Shown here: positions 1-9,606 of the stretch, in pieces | Numbering within the stretch: the first letter of the stretch is position 1 | Layout: each line of letters opens with the position of its first letter | Assembly (NCBI RefSeq): GCF_024679095.1 | Contig: NC_066577.1 | Span: forward strand, 373,255 to 437,254 | Direction of reading: 5' to 3' | From: Eriocheir sinensis | Taxonomy: Eukaryota > Arthropoda > Malacostraca > Decapoda > Varunidae | Length of the DNA stretch: 64,000 nucleotides | Notes under the pieces: generated by a model | Databases searched by the model: none | What the model saw: only the letters and a program-made list of their open reading frames with translations | What the model was told of the DNA's origin: nothing | Program-made: the position numbers and the translations under genes

Positions 1-290
1 TAAGGTAAGGTAAAGGCGGCTTTACACGTGGCAATACCTGGCCGGCAATACAGCCGCGACGATCTAGCGGCTAGACCGGCTGGGTGCTCGGGAGCAAGTA
101 CCTTCACACGTGGGAGGAGCCGGGAGCATCAGGACGTATTTTAGATTCAAAAATAACTATTTCAAAGAGAAAAATCATTTAACTTTGCCCCAACAATGAT
201 AATTCACTCCAATCATCAAGTAATCTAGAATGCCTCATACGATTAGGTTGGCGGTTAATTATGGTGTGGGCATTTGGGTGCCAGGTCCCC
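1..290. other. Unassigned left edge
   Basis: I see no gene here. The only structure is a short motif repeated in direct orientation, TTACACGTGG at about 22-31 and TCACACGTGGG at about 104-114, in otherwise ordinary sequence. It may be the end of a DNA transposon cut by the window edge, but nothing else supports that. Confidence 0.3.
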
Positions 291-570
291 AATGGACCGT
301 ATTGGCTATCCGGCGGCGACTCGGAGACAAGAACTGTTTTGACTTAACTCGGTTCCTCTTTTCTATTTCGGAAAAAAAATAATACTGGCTGTCGTTTGGG
401 GCCAAATGGTAGAAAAAATGTATTTACCCTTTGCTGGTAAGGCTTTAAGGTTTGCGTCTGTGTGTGGTGTGTGTGACCACTGAGGGGCCAATGTGCCGTG
501 GGCCGCAGTCTCCTGAGCGGCCCAAACAGCCAAAACACAGCTTGGGAGGTTTCGTATTTCTTTTCGCCCA
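291..570 (+). repeat. Left long inverted arm of nested transposon complex
   Basis: The reverse complement of this segment matches 2156-2368 with only scattered substitutions at both ends. A central stretch of roughly 70 bp with a GT-rich run near 450-475 is present in this arm but not in the other. The shared parts are 291-about 410 and about 495-570. The two arms face each other around the Harbinger element and the MITE. They could be the long terminal inverted repeats of an outer foldback-type element, or an inverted duplication formed before the inner insertions. Confidence 0.7.
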
Positions 571-574
571 TAGT

Positions 575-801
575 TTTATTTTGCTCTCCAGCAGCTTAAG
601 AATGATTTAAGTTGATGTTAAATAATTGTTAGTTTAAGTACCTGTAGCTATTTTGACTTTGGTCTCAAGATAAGTGATTTACAAGACTCCAATGAGAGGG
701 CGTCTTTAAACACTTATCTTAAGACCAGAAGTCATAATAGCTACTACTAATTATTTAACAGCAAGTTAAATTATTCTTAAGCTGCTGGAGAGCAAAATAA
801 A
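575..801. mobile_element. Palindromic MITE (hairpin element)
   Basis: The 29 bases at 575-603 and those at 773-801 are perfect inverted repeats, and the inner sequence goes on pairing imperfectly toward the centre near 690, so the whole 227-bp segment can fold into one hairpin. It has no coding capacity. It lies between the inner end of the left arm (570) and the Harbinger left terminus (802), so it inserted at or next to the edge of the Harbinger copy. Terminal inverted repeats without coding sequence define a MITE. The family is not recognised, and no clear target duplication was found. Confidence 0.75.
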
Positions 802-2158
802 GCCCTGGGCCCTAATTTACAATTAATCATAATCTTTAACTTAAAAGTTCCACTGAATCTCAAGTGTAACTTATAGCTGAGCTTAAATGAAAAAATAAGT
901 TCAACTTCACTCAGCAGCTGATCCAGTATGAAAATTTGTCCTGGCAAAAGATGTATTTTTTAAATTGCAGAATTGCGACACTTCAGTGATTGAATATGTA
1001 GTAATACTACTTTATCAATGTTACATGATGATATTCTTCAGAAATATGGGCATAATAAGGTAGTATTTATAAAATAAAGGTTACGTTTATCATCCGCGCA
1101 AGGTGATATTCTTTTTTTTTTCTCTTGAATGTAAACACGGACACGCGTTCCTGTTCGTCTTCCTCATTCTTGCATCACCCTCCCTCTGACGAAGTAATCA
1201 TGGAAAATACTGCCGCTTTCACTTCTCCCAAGAGGAAAAGGGGAGTGAATTGGAGAGACTGCCACACTCTACACATAGTAGAGGGAAGGGAGTCAACAGA
1301 TACCGTCTGCAAGGGTAGCCACTGTCCCCTAATAGATGACATGAATCCGGTGGTATACGATGATCCTCAAACATGCGTTTGAGGCCACTCTCACGCCAAA
1401 TACGAGCATCATGAGTGGACCCAGGCCAATTAGCTACAACATTAAGAATATTATATTTGGCATCAAACAGTAATTGTGTGTTTATGCTATGGAAATTCTT
1501 CCTGTTGACATGGTCTGCTTCATATTCCCTGGGGGTATCCTGACATGCGTGCAATCTATTACACCAACAATGCCAGGGAAGTTTGCAACTTGCACAAATT
1601 CTTGTTGTTTCTCTCGGATTTCAGGGACGGTGCGAGGAAATCGAATGAATTGGACAAGCATGGCTGGTTGTGTAAGTGCCTTGAGGGTATCGGTGATCGC
1701 TTTGCTTACTGACGACTGTGATGGACCAAGATCATCACTGTTACACATCTGCATTTTCCCCGTTGCTAAGTAACGCAGTGTAATAATTACTTTCATTTCG
1801 GGTGTCAATGCAAAACTCCTTGAAGTAGGGCTTTGCAGGGCCCCTCTCACCAAATCCGTTACGAACAGTACTCCTGCACGATCCAGTCTGTAGCGTTTCA
1901 ATAGTTCTGCGTCACTCAAAGTATTCAGAACGTCTCTTCGCTCTTGAAAAGTCTTCTCTAGGCGCTGACGGGCTTGTTGACGCTCGGCCATCTTGGCGAC
2001 TGAAGTTCGACTTAGGCTCCTTAAGACGGGTTTGGGCCCGCCTAAAATATCCCGTCAGCTAAGATTAACTTATGAGGGATAAGATGAAGAATAAAGTTAA
2101 ACTCGCCCTAAAGTCAAACTTAGCGGTTTAAGATTAATTGTAAATTCGGGCCCTGGGC
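802..2158 (-). mobile_element. PIF/Harbinger-type DNA transposon, degraded
   Basis: The element is bounded by terminal inverted repeats of 27 bp at 802-828 and 2132-2158, with two mismatches; the shared core is GGGCCC followed by an AATTTACAATTAATC stretch. It carries a HARBI1-like transposase on the minus strand at 1219-1991. No second ORF of the MYB/SANT type usual in autonomous Harbingers is visible, and 829-1218 and 1992-2131 are noncoding. The element is nested inside the long inverted arms. The exact outer boundary is uncertain because the outermost GCCCWGGGC is itself palindromic. Confidence 0.75.
1219..1991 (-). pseudogene. HARBI1-like DDE transposase, frameshifted and C-terminally truncated
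   Basis: The frame begins at an ATG at 1991 and encodes the HARBI1-type N-terminal region (LSDAELLKRYRLDR, then LRYLATGKMQ and SQSSVSKAI) and the first catalytic Asp in [13 protein letters not shown] one-base frameshift near a CCCCC run at about 1536-1540 moves the rest to the overlapping frame. That frame holds [10 protein letters not shown], the second Asp in [11 protein letters not shown] and [17 protein letters not shown]. After that motif the family similarity stops, so the region with the catalytic Glu is missing. The protein would normally cut and paste the element from its TIRs in the nucleus. This copy cannot be active: the frame is broken and the DDE triad incomplete. Confidence 0.85.
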
Positions 2159-2368
2159 GAAAAAATACGAAACCTCCCAAGCTGTGTTTTGGCTGTTTGG
2201 GCCGTTCAGGAGGTTGCGGCCCGCGGCCAGCAGGTACCACGTTTGGACATTTGGCTCCAAACGACAGCCAGTAGTAGTATTTTTTCCCGAAATAGAAAAG
2301 AGGAGTCGAGTTAAGTCAAAACAGTACTTGTCTCCGAGTCGCCGCCGGATAGCCAATACGGTCCATTT
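2156..2368 (-). repeat. Right long inverted arm of nested transposon complex
   Basis: This is the inverted partner of 291-570. It begins immediately at the Harbinger right TIR and ends near GGTCCATT at about 2368. It is shorter than the left arm because the GT-rich middle segment is absent or replaced by an unrelated stretch of about 30 bp. Apparent reading frames in both arms are shadows of the same noncoding repeat. Confidence 0.7.
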
Positions 2369-4420
2369 GTGCCGTGAGACATTGTCTGTTATAGGTTTCT
2401 GGTGATTGCGATTGAGATTCAATGTATTCCACCTTCAATTAACTAGTAAATGCAAGGGCATGAATTCATCCCAGACACCCCAAAAGAAAATGATGTTGGG
2501 AAAGATTGTAGCTGTGGTGATGGAAATAAACAGCCTATTCCAGTGTCCGAGTTAGGTCAAAAATATAATAATTCATCATCCCTATCGCAACCACTGCCAC
2601 ATTCTTCAGTAAACACCCCTCGGCTATCCTCACCATCTTCCTTTGAGCATCCTCACCACTGCTGCAATATTCACCCAACATTTATTCTAAACGAACATCA
2701 TCATCACCTTCATTTCACACCATCACCACCATCTTCACTCACCACACTCATCCCTAGAGGCACTTTACGCACACTGACACCACCAACACCACCACCACCA
2801 TTCACCATCAAAATTCATCCCCATTCTCTTCCTCCTCCTCCTCCTCCTCCTCCTCCTCCGTCACCGTTACCAAGCCTAACACAAAGCTAGACAGATGGAA
2901 AAGAGAAAAATTGATGGCGCAGTCACCTCGGTCGAGAGACGGATTAAAAGATCAAATAAAATAAAACAATAAAAACTCCCCGCCGACGCAGTGGTCCGAT
3001 ATAAACACAATTAGAATGAACAAAGTATAATGCTCGTGTTTAATACAAGCGTTGTAAAAAAAGAGTGTTTAGTCTCTTAATTCTCTCCCTCTCCCTCCTC
3101 TTCCTCCTGCGCCTCGTTATGTCAGGCAGGTGTGTGTGCTGAGGGGAAGGCGGCAATCTTTCTTTACTCTTACTTTCTCCTCTTGGTATCCTCTTCCTCT
3201 TACTTCATTTTCATCTTATTTCCTTTCCTTCTACTTTCCTTTTCTTCCTTTTCCTCTTACTGTCCGTTCCCTTTTACATTATTTTCCTCATACTTTCTTT
3301 TCCACTAAGTTTCCATCTCTCTTACTTCCTCCCCTCTTACTTTCTTTCCCCTGTTAGTCCTTTTCCTCCTGTTTTCTTTTTCCTCTTATTTTCCTTTCCC
3401 TCTTTCTACATTCATCATCTTTTTCCATATTTTTCTTTACTGTTTGTTCCTCTTCACGTTTTCTTCACTATCTCTCTTCCATCTGTCTTCTTTCCCTCTT
3501 CCTTCCTCGTCCGCATCCTCCTGCGCCTCCTCGCCGCCTCTCAGCCTCCACACTCCTCTGTAATGGCCTGAGCACGAGGCGACCCAAGGATCCTCGGCTC
3601 CTCTTTTATCTCAACTACTTCATCTTTCCTTTTAGCTTTTTCTCTCCCCTCATTTTCTTTCTTTCCTTTCATCTACCGGTTTCTGTAATAACTGAAGACA
3701 ACCAGCTTTGTTATCTTTGTTTACGGATTCTTTCTTTTCGTGTTAGGCGACACCTTCTACTATTCCTTTCCTCTAATCCTTTCTCATTTAGTATATTTTC
3801 CACAAGGTCTCCATATGTTTTATTTGTATCTGTAGTAATGAGAGACAGCCAAGAATATTTGTTATTTATCTTCTTCCAGTCCAAAGGTATTTTTTATCTT
3901 TTTTCATCCCTTCTCTTTCACTTTTTTTTAGTATAATCTATTTTCAGATTTCTTTCTCCTTTTACTCGCTTCTTCAGTCACCAAAAAGTCTCTCCTTTTT
4001 TTCTACGGTATTATTTTTAAATCCATTAATTTCCCAGTCTTCAACCTATTATTCTATCGCTTTTCCAGACCCCTAATTATATCCTTTCAATTAATTTATA
4101 TTACGTTTCTTCTCCATTTACGACAAGGAATACATAAGGGAAGTTAACTTCTCTCATCACCAAAACCCTCATTTGATTTCCTCTCTGACTGTGGAGGTAA
4201 ATATTTACGTTCTCATATTTTCACCACATGGATTTCTTACCATGAATACTAACCTCAAAATATGAACGTAACTTCCTAAGAGTTTTAGCTCAGAACTAAA
4301 AATACGTTGATCGGTAAATACACAAAGAAACATGAAACATCAGACGAACGCACACGATACATATACTGATGTACACATGACACTGATAACAAGACGTACA
4401 TAAAATAGATTAATAAAACA
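2369..4420. other. Noncoding, pyrimidine-rich and AT-rich stretch
   Basis: I see no gene. A (CCT)n run lies at about 2829-2860. From about 3064 to 3690 the plus strand is strongly pyrimidine-rich (repeated TTTCCTCTTAC-like wording), and from 3690 to 4420 the sequence is AT-rich without recognised motifs. The open frame at 2450-2890 is dominated by Pro/His/Ser low-complexity sequence and has no recognisable domain. Confidence 0.5.
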
Positions 4421-4433
4421 ATAATAGACAAAA

Positions 4434-4732
4434 GGTAGCTAAAGTTGGGGGCATACGCTGTAGCAGCGCGTGGCCTCGGTGCTCATCTCCGTAACATTGG
4501 CCTTTTAGCCTGTGGTGGGAGGGAGCCCATTACCCCGGGACACAGGGCCAGTGTGACATCCGGGTTACCACATTTTACCATTCCTAGGTATCACCAGGAA
4601 CCCATTTATAGGCAAGCCCGGAAGAGGGGATGAACAGCTGGGTGAGCTGCACGCCGATTGCCCGGGCCGGGATTCGAACCCGGGCCCACGGAATAGAAGC
4701 CAGGCACGTTAACCACTAGACCACGGAGGCGT
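4434..4732 (-). mobile_element. tRNA-derived SINE with 13-bp target-site duplication
   Basis: Read on the minus strand from 4732, the head is tRNA-like with an A box (TGGTCTAGTGG, 4713-4723) and a B box (GGGTTCGAATCCC, 4669-4681). The 3' acceptor arm does not pair with the 5' end, so this is not a tRNA gene. A non-tRNA body of about 230 bp follows to 4434. The element is flanked by perfect direct repeats ATAATAGACAAAA at 4421-4433 and 4733-4745. The head resembles tRNA-Glu-type sequence, though the source tRNA is uncertain. RNA polymerase III would transcribe it, and LINE proteins would mobilise it in trans. The perfect duplication suggests a relatively recent insertion. Confidence 0.9.
4669..4723 (-). 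promoter_or_regulatory. Internal RNA polymerase III promoter (A and B boxes) of the SINE
   Basis: The A box lies at 4713-4723 and the B box at 4669-4681 on the minus strand, about 31 bases apart, which is normal tRNA-type spacing. The B box GGTTCGAATCC is a perfect consensus. This is the only recognisable pol III promoter I found in the window. Confidence 0.8.
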
Positions 4733-4745
4733 ATAATAGACAAAA
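4733..4745. repeat. Target-site duplication, copy 2 of the SINE insertion
   Basis: ATAATAGACAAAA here is identical to 4421-4433 on the other side of the SINE. The length and A-richness fit target-primed reverse transcription by a LINE machinery. Confidence 0.9.
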
Positions 4746-5149
4746 TAGACAAAGATATGCATATTATATAATTAAATGAAATACATACATGTAACAGAAA
4801 ATATCATTTTATAGAAGATATACCGAAGTAACATGCAAAAGACAAACATGCACATAACATACAAATATAAAACACATTCCTACAGATAAAAAAAAAAAAA
4901 AACGGGCAGATACTTGGCTAAACACACAAGTAAAGCAACAGGTAAACAGGCTTACTATCAGCAGAGGAGGATGAAAACCCAGCAGAAGGCGAGCAAGGAG
5001 GAAGAGAAGGGAAAAGGAAGGGGTGAAGAGAGGGAAAGGAGAGGGTAAAAGGAAAGGGTGGGGAAAAGGAGGGAGTGGGAAAGCAGGTAGGAGGCGGAGA
5101 AAAAAAGGAAGGAAGGAAAGGACCAATGGGAGGAAGAAGGGTGAGAACG
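4746..5149. other. Unassigned, partly purine-rich
   Basis: I see no gene. From about 4960 to 5140 the plus strand is dominated by G and A. Open frames on the minus strand here are Pro/Leu/Ser/Phe-rich translations of that purine tract and are not credible proteins. Confidence 0.4.
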
Positions 5150-5410
5150 CAGTTTTGAAATAAGCCTAACGTGAGGAACTTTATCAAACGCTTCGGGCGT
5201 CCCAACATGTATAAACATCGTTGTAATAGGTTAATAGGTTGGTAAGGCAAGACCGACTACGAAATCCATGCTTACTATCAGTTATCAAATCATTTGTTTC
5301 AAGGAAAGTGATCATTTTATCCCTGATTATTTTTTCGAATAGTTTAATTAGGACAGACGTAAGGCTGATGGGACGATAATTACTGGCTTGTGTTTTTTCT
5401 CCTTTTTAAA
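5150..5410 (-). pseudogene. CR1-like LINE reverse-transcriptase fragment
   Basis: Reading minus from about 5405, one sees NYRPISLTSVL..KLFEKIIRDK, then DSKHGFR and SCLTNLLTYYNDVY, which are early reverse-transcriptase blocks. Then, after an internal deletion, comes AFDKVPHVRLISKL, the block carrying the first catalytic Asp. The segment that should sit between WDA and AFDK is missing. Its sequence is close to the copies at 5656-8218 and 12142-14491, so it belongs to the same CR1-like group. It is an inactive remnant of about 260 bp. Confidence 0.8.
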
Positions 5411-5527
5411 GATCGGGGAGGAGGAGGAGGAAACATGGGAACATGGAAATGCAGGCAACATAAAGCCTATTAGCTCATTACGAGGTCGCCCGCTTTGGTG
5501 ATTTAATCTGCTCGACAGCCACTTGGG
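5411..5527 (+). repeat. (GGA)n plus shared ~95-bp repeat module, copy 1
   Basis: A short GGAGGA run at about 5416-5431 is followed by ACATGGGAACATGGAAATGC and a stretch to about 5527 containing AAAGCCTATTAGCTCATTAC. The same arrangement, inverted, occurs at 20079-20222 (AAAGCCTGTTGGCTCATTGC next to a GGA/TCC run). The module is therefore a dispersed repeat with a triplet tract at one end. Its class is unknown. Confidence 0.55.
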
Positions 5528-5530
5528 GCT

Positions 5531-5655
5531 TGAGGAGCAGATGAAAGCACATCGATGTTGAGGAGCAGATGAAAGCACCTCGATGTTGAGGAGCAGATGA
5601 AAGCACTTCGATGTTGAGGAGCAAATGAAAGCACCTCGATATTGAGTTTATTCCC
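5531..5655 (-). repeat. Short 28-bp minisatellite (4-5 units) joined to a LINE 3' end
   Basis: About four and a half units of the 28-bp monomer GAGGAGCAGATGAAAGCACC plus TCGATRTT. It is the same monomer that builds the arrays at 49483-57690 and 58103-60687. The array abuts the 3' end of the CR1-like coding region at 5655, exactly where the stop codon would be expected. Confidence 0.85.
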
Positions 5656-6491
5656 GACGCAGCGAAATGGCGGTCGATTATATATTTGAAGGAGTTGATG
5701 GTATTTGCATTAACTACTTCTGAGGGAAGATTGTTCCAGTGGCGGATGACTCGGTTTGAATAGAAACTCCTTTCAGTGTCTGTGATACATCGACTCGACT
5801 GAGTGGGTAAACCGTTATTTCTAGTTCTTGAGTTGGTTTGCAGTTCAAAGAATTTGGAGTAATCGACATTATTTATTTTTTTCAAGTACTTGAAGACTTG
5901 AATCTTATCCCCTCTTAGGCGTCTTTTCTTCAATGTAAAGAGATTGAGTCGCTTGAGTCCTTCCTCGTACGGTTGAGCCCTTAAGGTTGGAATCATTTTC
6001 GTGGCGCGTCGTTGAATCCTTTCCAGTAAATCAATGTCCTTACAGTAATTAGGAGGCCAGAACTGTACTGCATACTCGAGGTGCGGTCTTACCATGGAAT
6101 TATACAAGGATAGCATCACGTCTGGCGTTTTACACTCGAAGTTCCTCGCTATGAACCCGAGCATAGTGTTGGCTTTGTTGTATGCTTTTTTACAGTGATT
6201 CGCGTGTTTCAGGTCACTACTGATAGTGACTCCAAGATCCTTTTCCTCCTGCATCGCCTGCAGAGGTTTCCCATTCATGATGTAAGTGTGGTTATTATTT
6301 CTGGACCCAATGTGCATGACTTTGCATTTGTCAACATTAAAGGACATTTGCCATTTTTCCGACCATTCGATAATGTGATTGAGGTCTTTCTAAATGATTT
6401 CGCAGTCGGTCTTTGTGAGGGCCTTTCCCCCCCATCTTGGTGTCATCAGCAAATTTCGATATTGTGCATTTCAGTCCTGATTCGAGGTCAT

Positions 6492-6588
<97 letters not shown>

Positions 6589-8218
6589 AAAGAGAAAGGG
6601 TTCCAACACTGACCCTTGAGGCACTCCACTAGTGACTGGAAGCCAATCGGAAGGCTGTCCGTTGAGTAGTACTCGTTGTTTTCTGCCGGTGAGCCAATCT
6701 CTTATCCACGCGATCAGATTGGCTCCAATTCCAGCCGAGTGCAGTTTCAAAGAGTCCTCGTACGGTACCTTGTCGAAGTCTTTCTGAAAGTCCAGGTATA
6801 TAACATCACTGGGGATGTGGGCATTCCAGTTCTTATATATACCTTGGAAGAAGTCTAATAAATTCGTTAGGCAGGAGCGTTTGTTTCTGAAGCCATGCTG
6901 TGTGTCGGAGATTACATTATTGTCTTCTTCATTATTGTCTCTAATAATCTTTTCAAGTATTTTTCCTGCCACTGATGTCAAACTTTTGGGCCTGTAGTTT
7001 AATGCAACGCTTTTGTCTCCTATTTGATAATCGGTGTTACGTTTGCAATCTTTCAGTCTTCCGGGACCTTGTTCAGTTGAACTGATCGGTTGAATAAATT
7101 AGTGAGTGGCTGAAGTATTTGTTGTTTAAGCTCTTTTAATAACCGTGGGGACATAATGTCGGGTCCCGGTGACTTGTTCGTGTCGAGTTTGTCCAAATAC
7201 TTTTTCACTTCTTAGTCGAATATTGAGTCAATTTTCAGGGGCGTGATCCCTCTTAGGCGGAACAGGGCCCTCGGGAATGGTTTTGATGTCCTCGACTGTG
7301 AATACGGAAGCGAAGTTATTGTTGAGGATTCTGGCCATCTGTTTACTGTCCTGATTTACAGATCCAGTCTCGTCTGTCAGGGGACCATTATTGGATTTTA
7401 CTTTCTTTTTCGATCTGATGTATGTGAAGAATTTTTTGGAGTTGGTCTTCATGTCGCGCGCTATTTGTTTTTCATAGCTGCGTTTACTACTCCGAATAAG
7501 GGTGCGACAAGCTCTGAGGCTGGTGTTGTACTGTGTACTGGCTTCGGCTGTGTCACTCTCTTTCATTAGGTTATAATTCCATTTTTTTTAAGATTATTGC
7601 CCTTTTTATTTCTCTGGTCATCCACGGTGGATCTACGGCACCATTTACTCGCCTGGGTTTCGTAGGCACTGTAGCCTTCTCTACCCCCAAAAGCTTATCT
7701 TCGAAGTCGTTCCACACGTTATCGATTGTATTGTCGGTGAGGTTAAGTTAGTCCCAGGTTGCAGGGGGAAGCAGCTCACGGGCTAGGTAGAAATTTGCTT
7801 TTTTGTAGTTTGGTATCACTGACGGATTCCCTACGAGTTTGAGACTTATGTTGACATTAAAACGGATTAAGTGGTGATCGCAACAATTAATTTTCTCACC
7901 AACTTCACAGTCGCGAATGAGGTCGAGGTCACTTACTAGTACCAGATCCAGCAGATTGTTTTCTCTTGTCGGTTGAGTTACAACTTGAGTGAGGAACGAA
8001 TCCTCCACCATTTCTATAAGCCTGTTACCCTCTTGATCTATAGTCAATTGTCCCAAGTCAATGTTAGGGCAATTAAAGTACCCGATTATTATTGCTTCTT
8101 TGCTTTGTGTTAGAGAGTGAAGCTCTTCGTACAGGGCAGTGTCGTCGGCAGCCTGTTGTTTTGGAGGCCTGTATACGGTCGCAAGTGTTAATTTCTAATT
8201 ATTCGCGGTTATTTCCAC
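5656..8218 (-). mobile_element. CR1-like non-LTR retrotransposon, 5'-truncated and decayed
   Basis: A minus-strand LINE copy beginning inside the endonuclease domain near 8218 and ending at the C-terminus of ORF2 near 5656. Its 3' UTR has been replaced by the 28-bp minisatellite. A (TA)n tract of 92 bp at 6494-6585 lies inside the RT. CR1-clade assignment rests on the C-terminal block ERIQRRATKMI..L..PYEE.LKRLNLFTLKKRRLRGD, which matches the CR1 pattern I know from vertebrates. The clade call is an inference. Confidence 0.85.
5656..8218 (-). pseudogene. CR1-like ORF2 (endonuclease-reverse transcriptase) pseudogene
   Basis: In order on the minus strand: C-terminal endonuclease (about 8215-7748) with QPTRENNLLDLVLV and DHHLIRF; a linker (7566-7228) with KKFFTYIRSKKK; the first RT block with NKSPGPDIMSPRLLKEL (about 7180-7130); NYRPKSLTSV with a frameshift near 7020; QHGFRNKRSCLTNLL; YLDFQKDFDKVP (catalytic block, A to D change in SKAFD); SGVPQGSVL; the catalytic FADDTK near 6445; then the RNA-binding-like C-terminus (6347-5656) ending in IDRHFAASGIN. 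At least three frameshifts or stops and the (TA)n expansion break it. It would have nicked DNA and reverse-transcribed its own RNA. This copy is dead. Confidence 0.85.
6494..6585. repeat. (TA)n microsatellite inside the reverse transcriptase
   Basis: A nearly pure (TA)n tract of 92 bp with one GA interruption at 6539-6540. It lies between FII and NDLESG of the RT, where the related copy at 13540-13565 reads LLFIIYINDLD. The ancestral IYI codons (TATATC-like) are a plausible seed for slippage expansion. The reading frame stays open through the tract as alternating Ile-Tyr. Confidence 0.95.
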
Positions 8219-9566
8219 ATAAACGGAGGAGGTTGAGGAGGAGAAAAGGAATCAGAGAGAAAAGATGGAATTGAAATGAAAAGTGAGAGGAGGGAAGAGT
8301 AAAACAAAGTAGGAAAGAGGAAAGAATGCAAGAAAAAGGAGAAAGAGGAAACTTGTGAGACTGCATAGTTTCCTAGTTGGTAATTATTAAGATATGAAAA
8401 GAGAAAACAGAAAATGAGGAAAAAAGGGAAGAGTGACTCTCTCTCTCTCTCTCTCTCTCTCATCTGATATTCTTCCTCCAATCTGCAGACTTTTTTCCCT
8501 TCCTCTTATCTCTCGTCTCTCCTTCCTCTCAATTTCCTTCATCCTGCTCTCAAACTAACTGCCCTCTCAAACACTCTCCTCCTCCTCCTCCTCCTCCTCC
8601 TCCTCCTCCTCCTCCTCCTCCTCCTCCTCCTCCTCTTCTTCTTCCTTGTTTGTTTATCTATCTATCCTCTTTTCCTCCCTTCCTTAATCTTCTCTCACTT
8701 CTCTCATCCTCCCTTCTCCTTCTTCCTAACTCTATCTTTTACATCTCTTTTTTGTATATTTTTTGTTTTCTCTCCTTCATCAGTTCTTCTCACTTCTCCC
8801 TCTTTATCCTGTAGCACAAAACACTACATCTCGTTTCTTCTTCCTTTCCTCATTTCCTCTTTGCTTCCTCCTCCTATCCTCTCTCTTAACTCTTCCTCCT
8901 CTTTTTCTTTCTCACGTCTTCCCTTTCTCCCTCCTCATATATTCGTAATCTTTCAACTTTCCTCCTAACTCTCTATTCTTCTCTCCTTCCTTTCTTTGCT
9001 TTTCCCTCCGCTTCTATCTCTTACTAGCTCCTCTTCCTCCTCCCCCCTCCCCCCCCATACTTTGCACCTCCCTTTTTCATCCCTTTTCATACCACACCTT
9101 TTCCGCCTTTCACCACCTTGCGCCCACCTTCCTTTTACCTCCTTCCTCTTCCTTCTCTTCTTTCACCCTTCCCACTCTCTCACCTCCGCTTCCTTGCTAC
9201 TTATTACCTACTTCATTTCCTCTTGCTCTGATTCTTCCCTCCCTCTCTACTTTCCCTTCTCCTTTCGTCTCTCCATCCTTTCCTCCATGTATTTGCTCCA
9301 TCGTTCTCTCGCTGTCTCGACTTCCGCCGTTTCCTCATATATCCTTTTCTCCTGAGTTTTCTTCCTCCTTCCCTCGCTACCTTCTCATCTTTACTTTTCT
9401 TTCTTTCATTCTCCTCTTTGACCTTCATTCTTCACTCTTTCCCTTCTACCATTCCCCCCCTCTCTCTCTCCTTCCCTCCTCTCTATAGTTATTTCATCAT
9501 ACCTCCTTTTCTTCCTAACCTTTACTCCCTAGTCCCTCCCTAGCTACCTTCACATTAACTGTCAGA
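8219..9566. other. Pyrimidine-rich noncoding region with (CT)n and (CTC)n tracts
   Basis: No gene seen. A (CT)n run lies at about 8437-8460 and a (CTC)n run at about 8575-8634. From about 8480 to 9540 the plus strand is strongly pyrimidine-rich, with TTCCTCC-type wording throughout. Open frames here are low-complexity Ser/Leu/Phe/Pro translations and are not credible. Confidence 0.6.
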
Positions 9567-9606
9567 CACTGATCCAGAGGTCCTATTGAGGACCTCTGGA
9601 TCAGTG
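9567..9606. repeat. Perfect 17-bp hairpin at the 5' end of a truncated LINE
   Basis: Positions 9567-9583 and 9590-9606 are perfect inverted repeats around the 6-base loop TATTGA. The right arm is native endonuclease-coding sequence (codons for DLWIS), so the left arm looks like an inverted copy added at the truncation point. Confidence 0.85.

Noticed and set aside
2450..2890. 146-codon plus-strand frame ending in poly-Pro
   Set aside because: Low-complexity His/Pro/Ser translation of CCT/CAC-rich DNA without a recognisable domain.
4660..4732. A tRNA gene on the minus strand
   Set aside because: The A and B boxes are good, but the acceptor stem does not pair, and the sequence continues into a body ending at a 13-bp target duplication. 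It is a SINE head.
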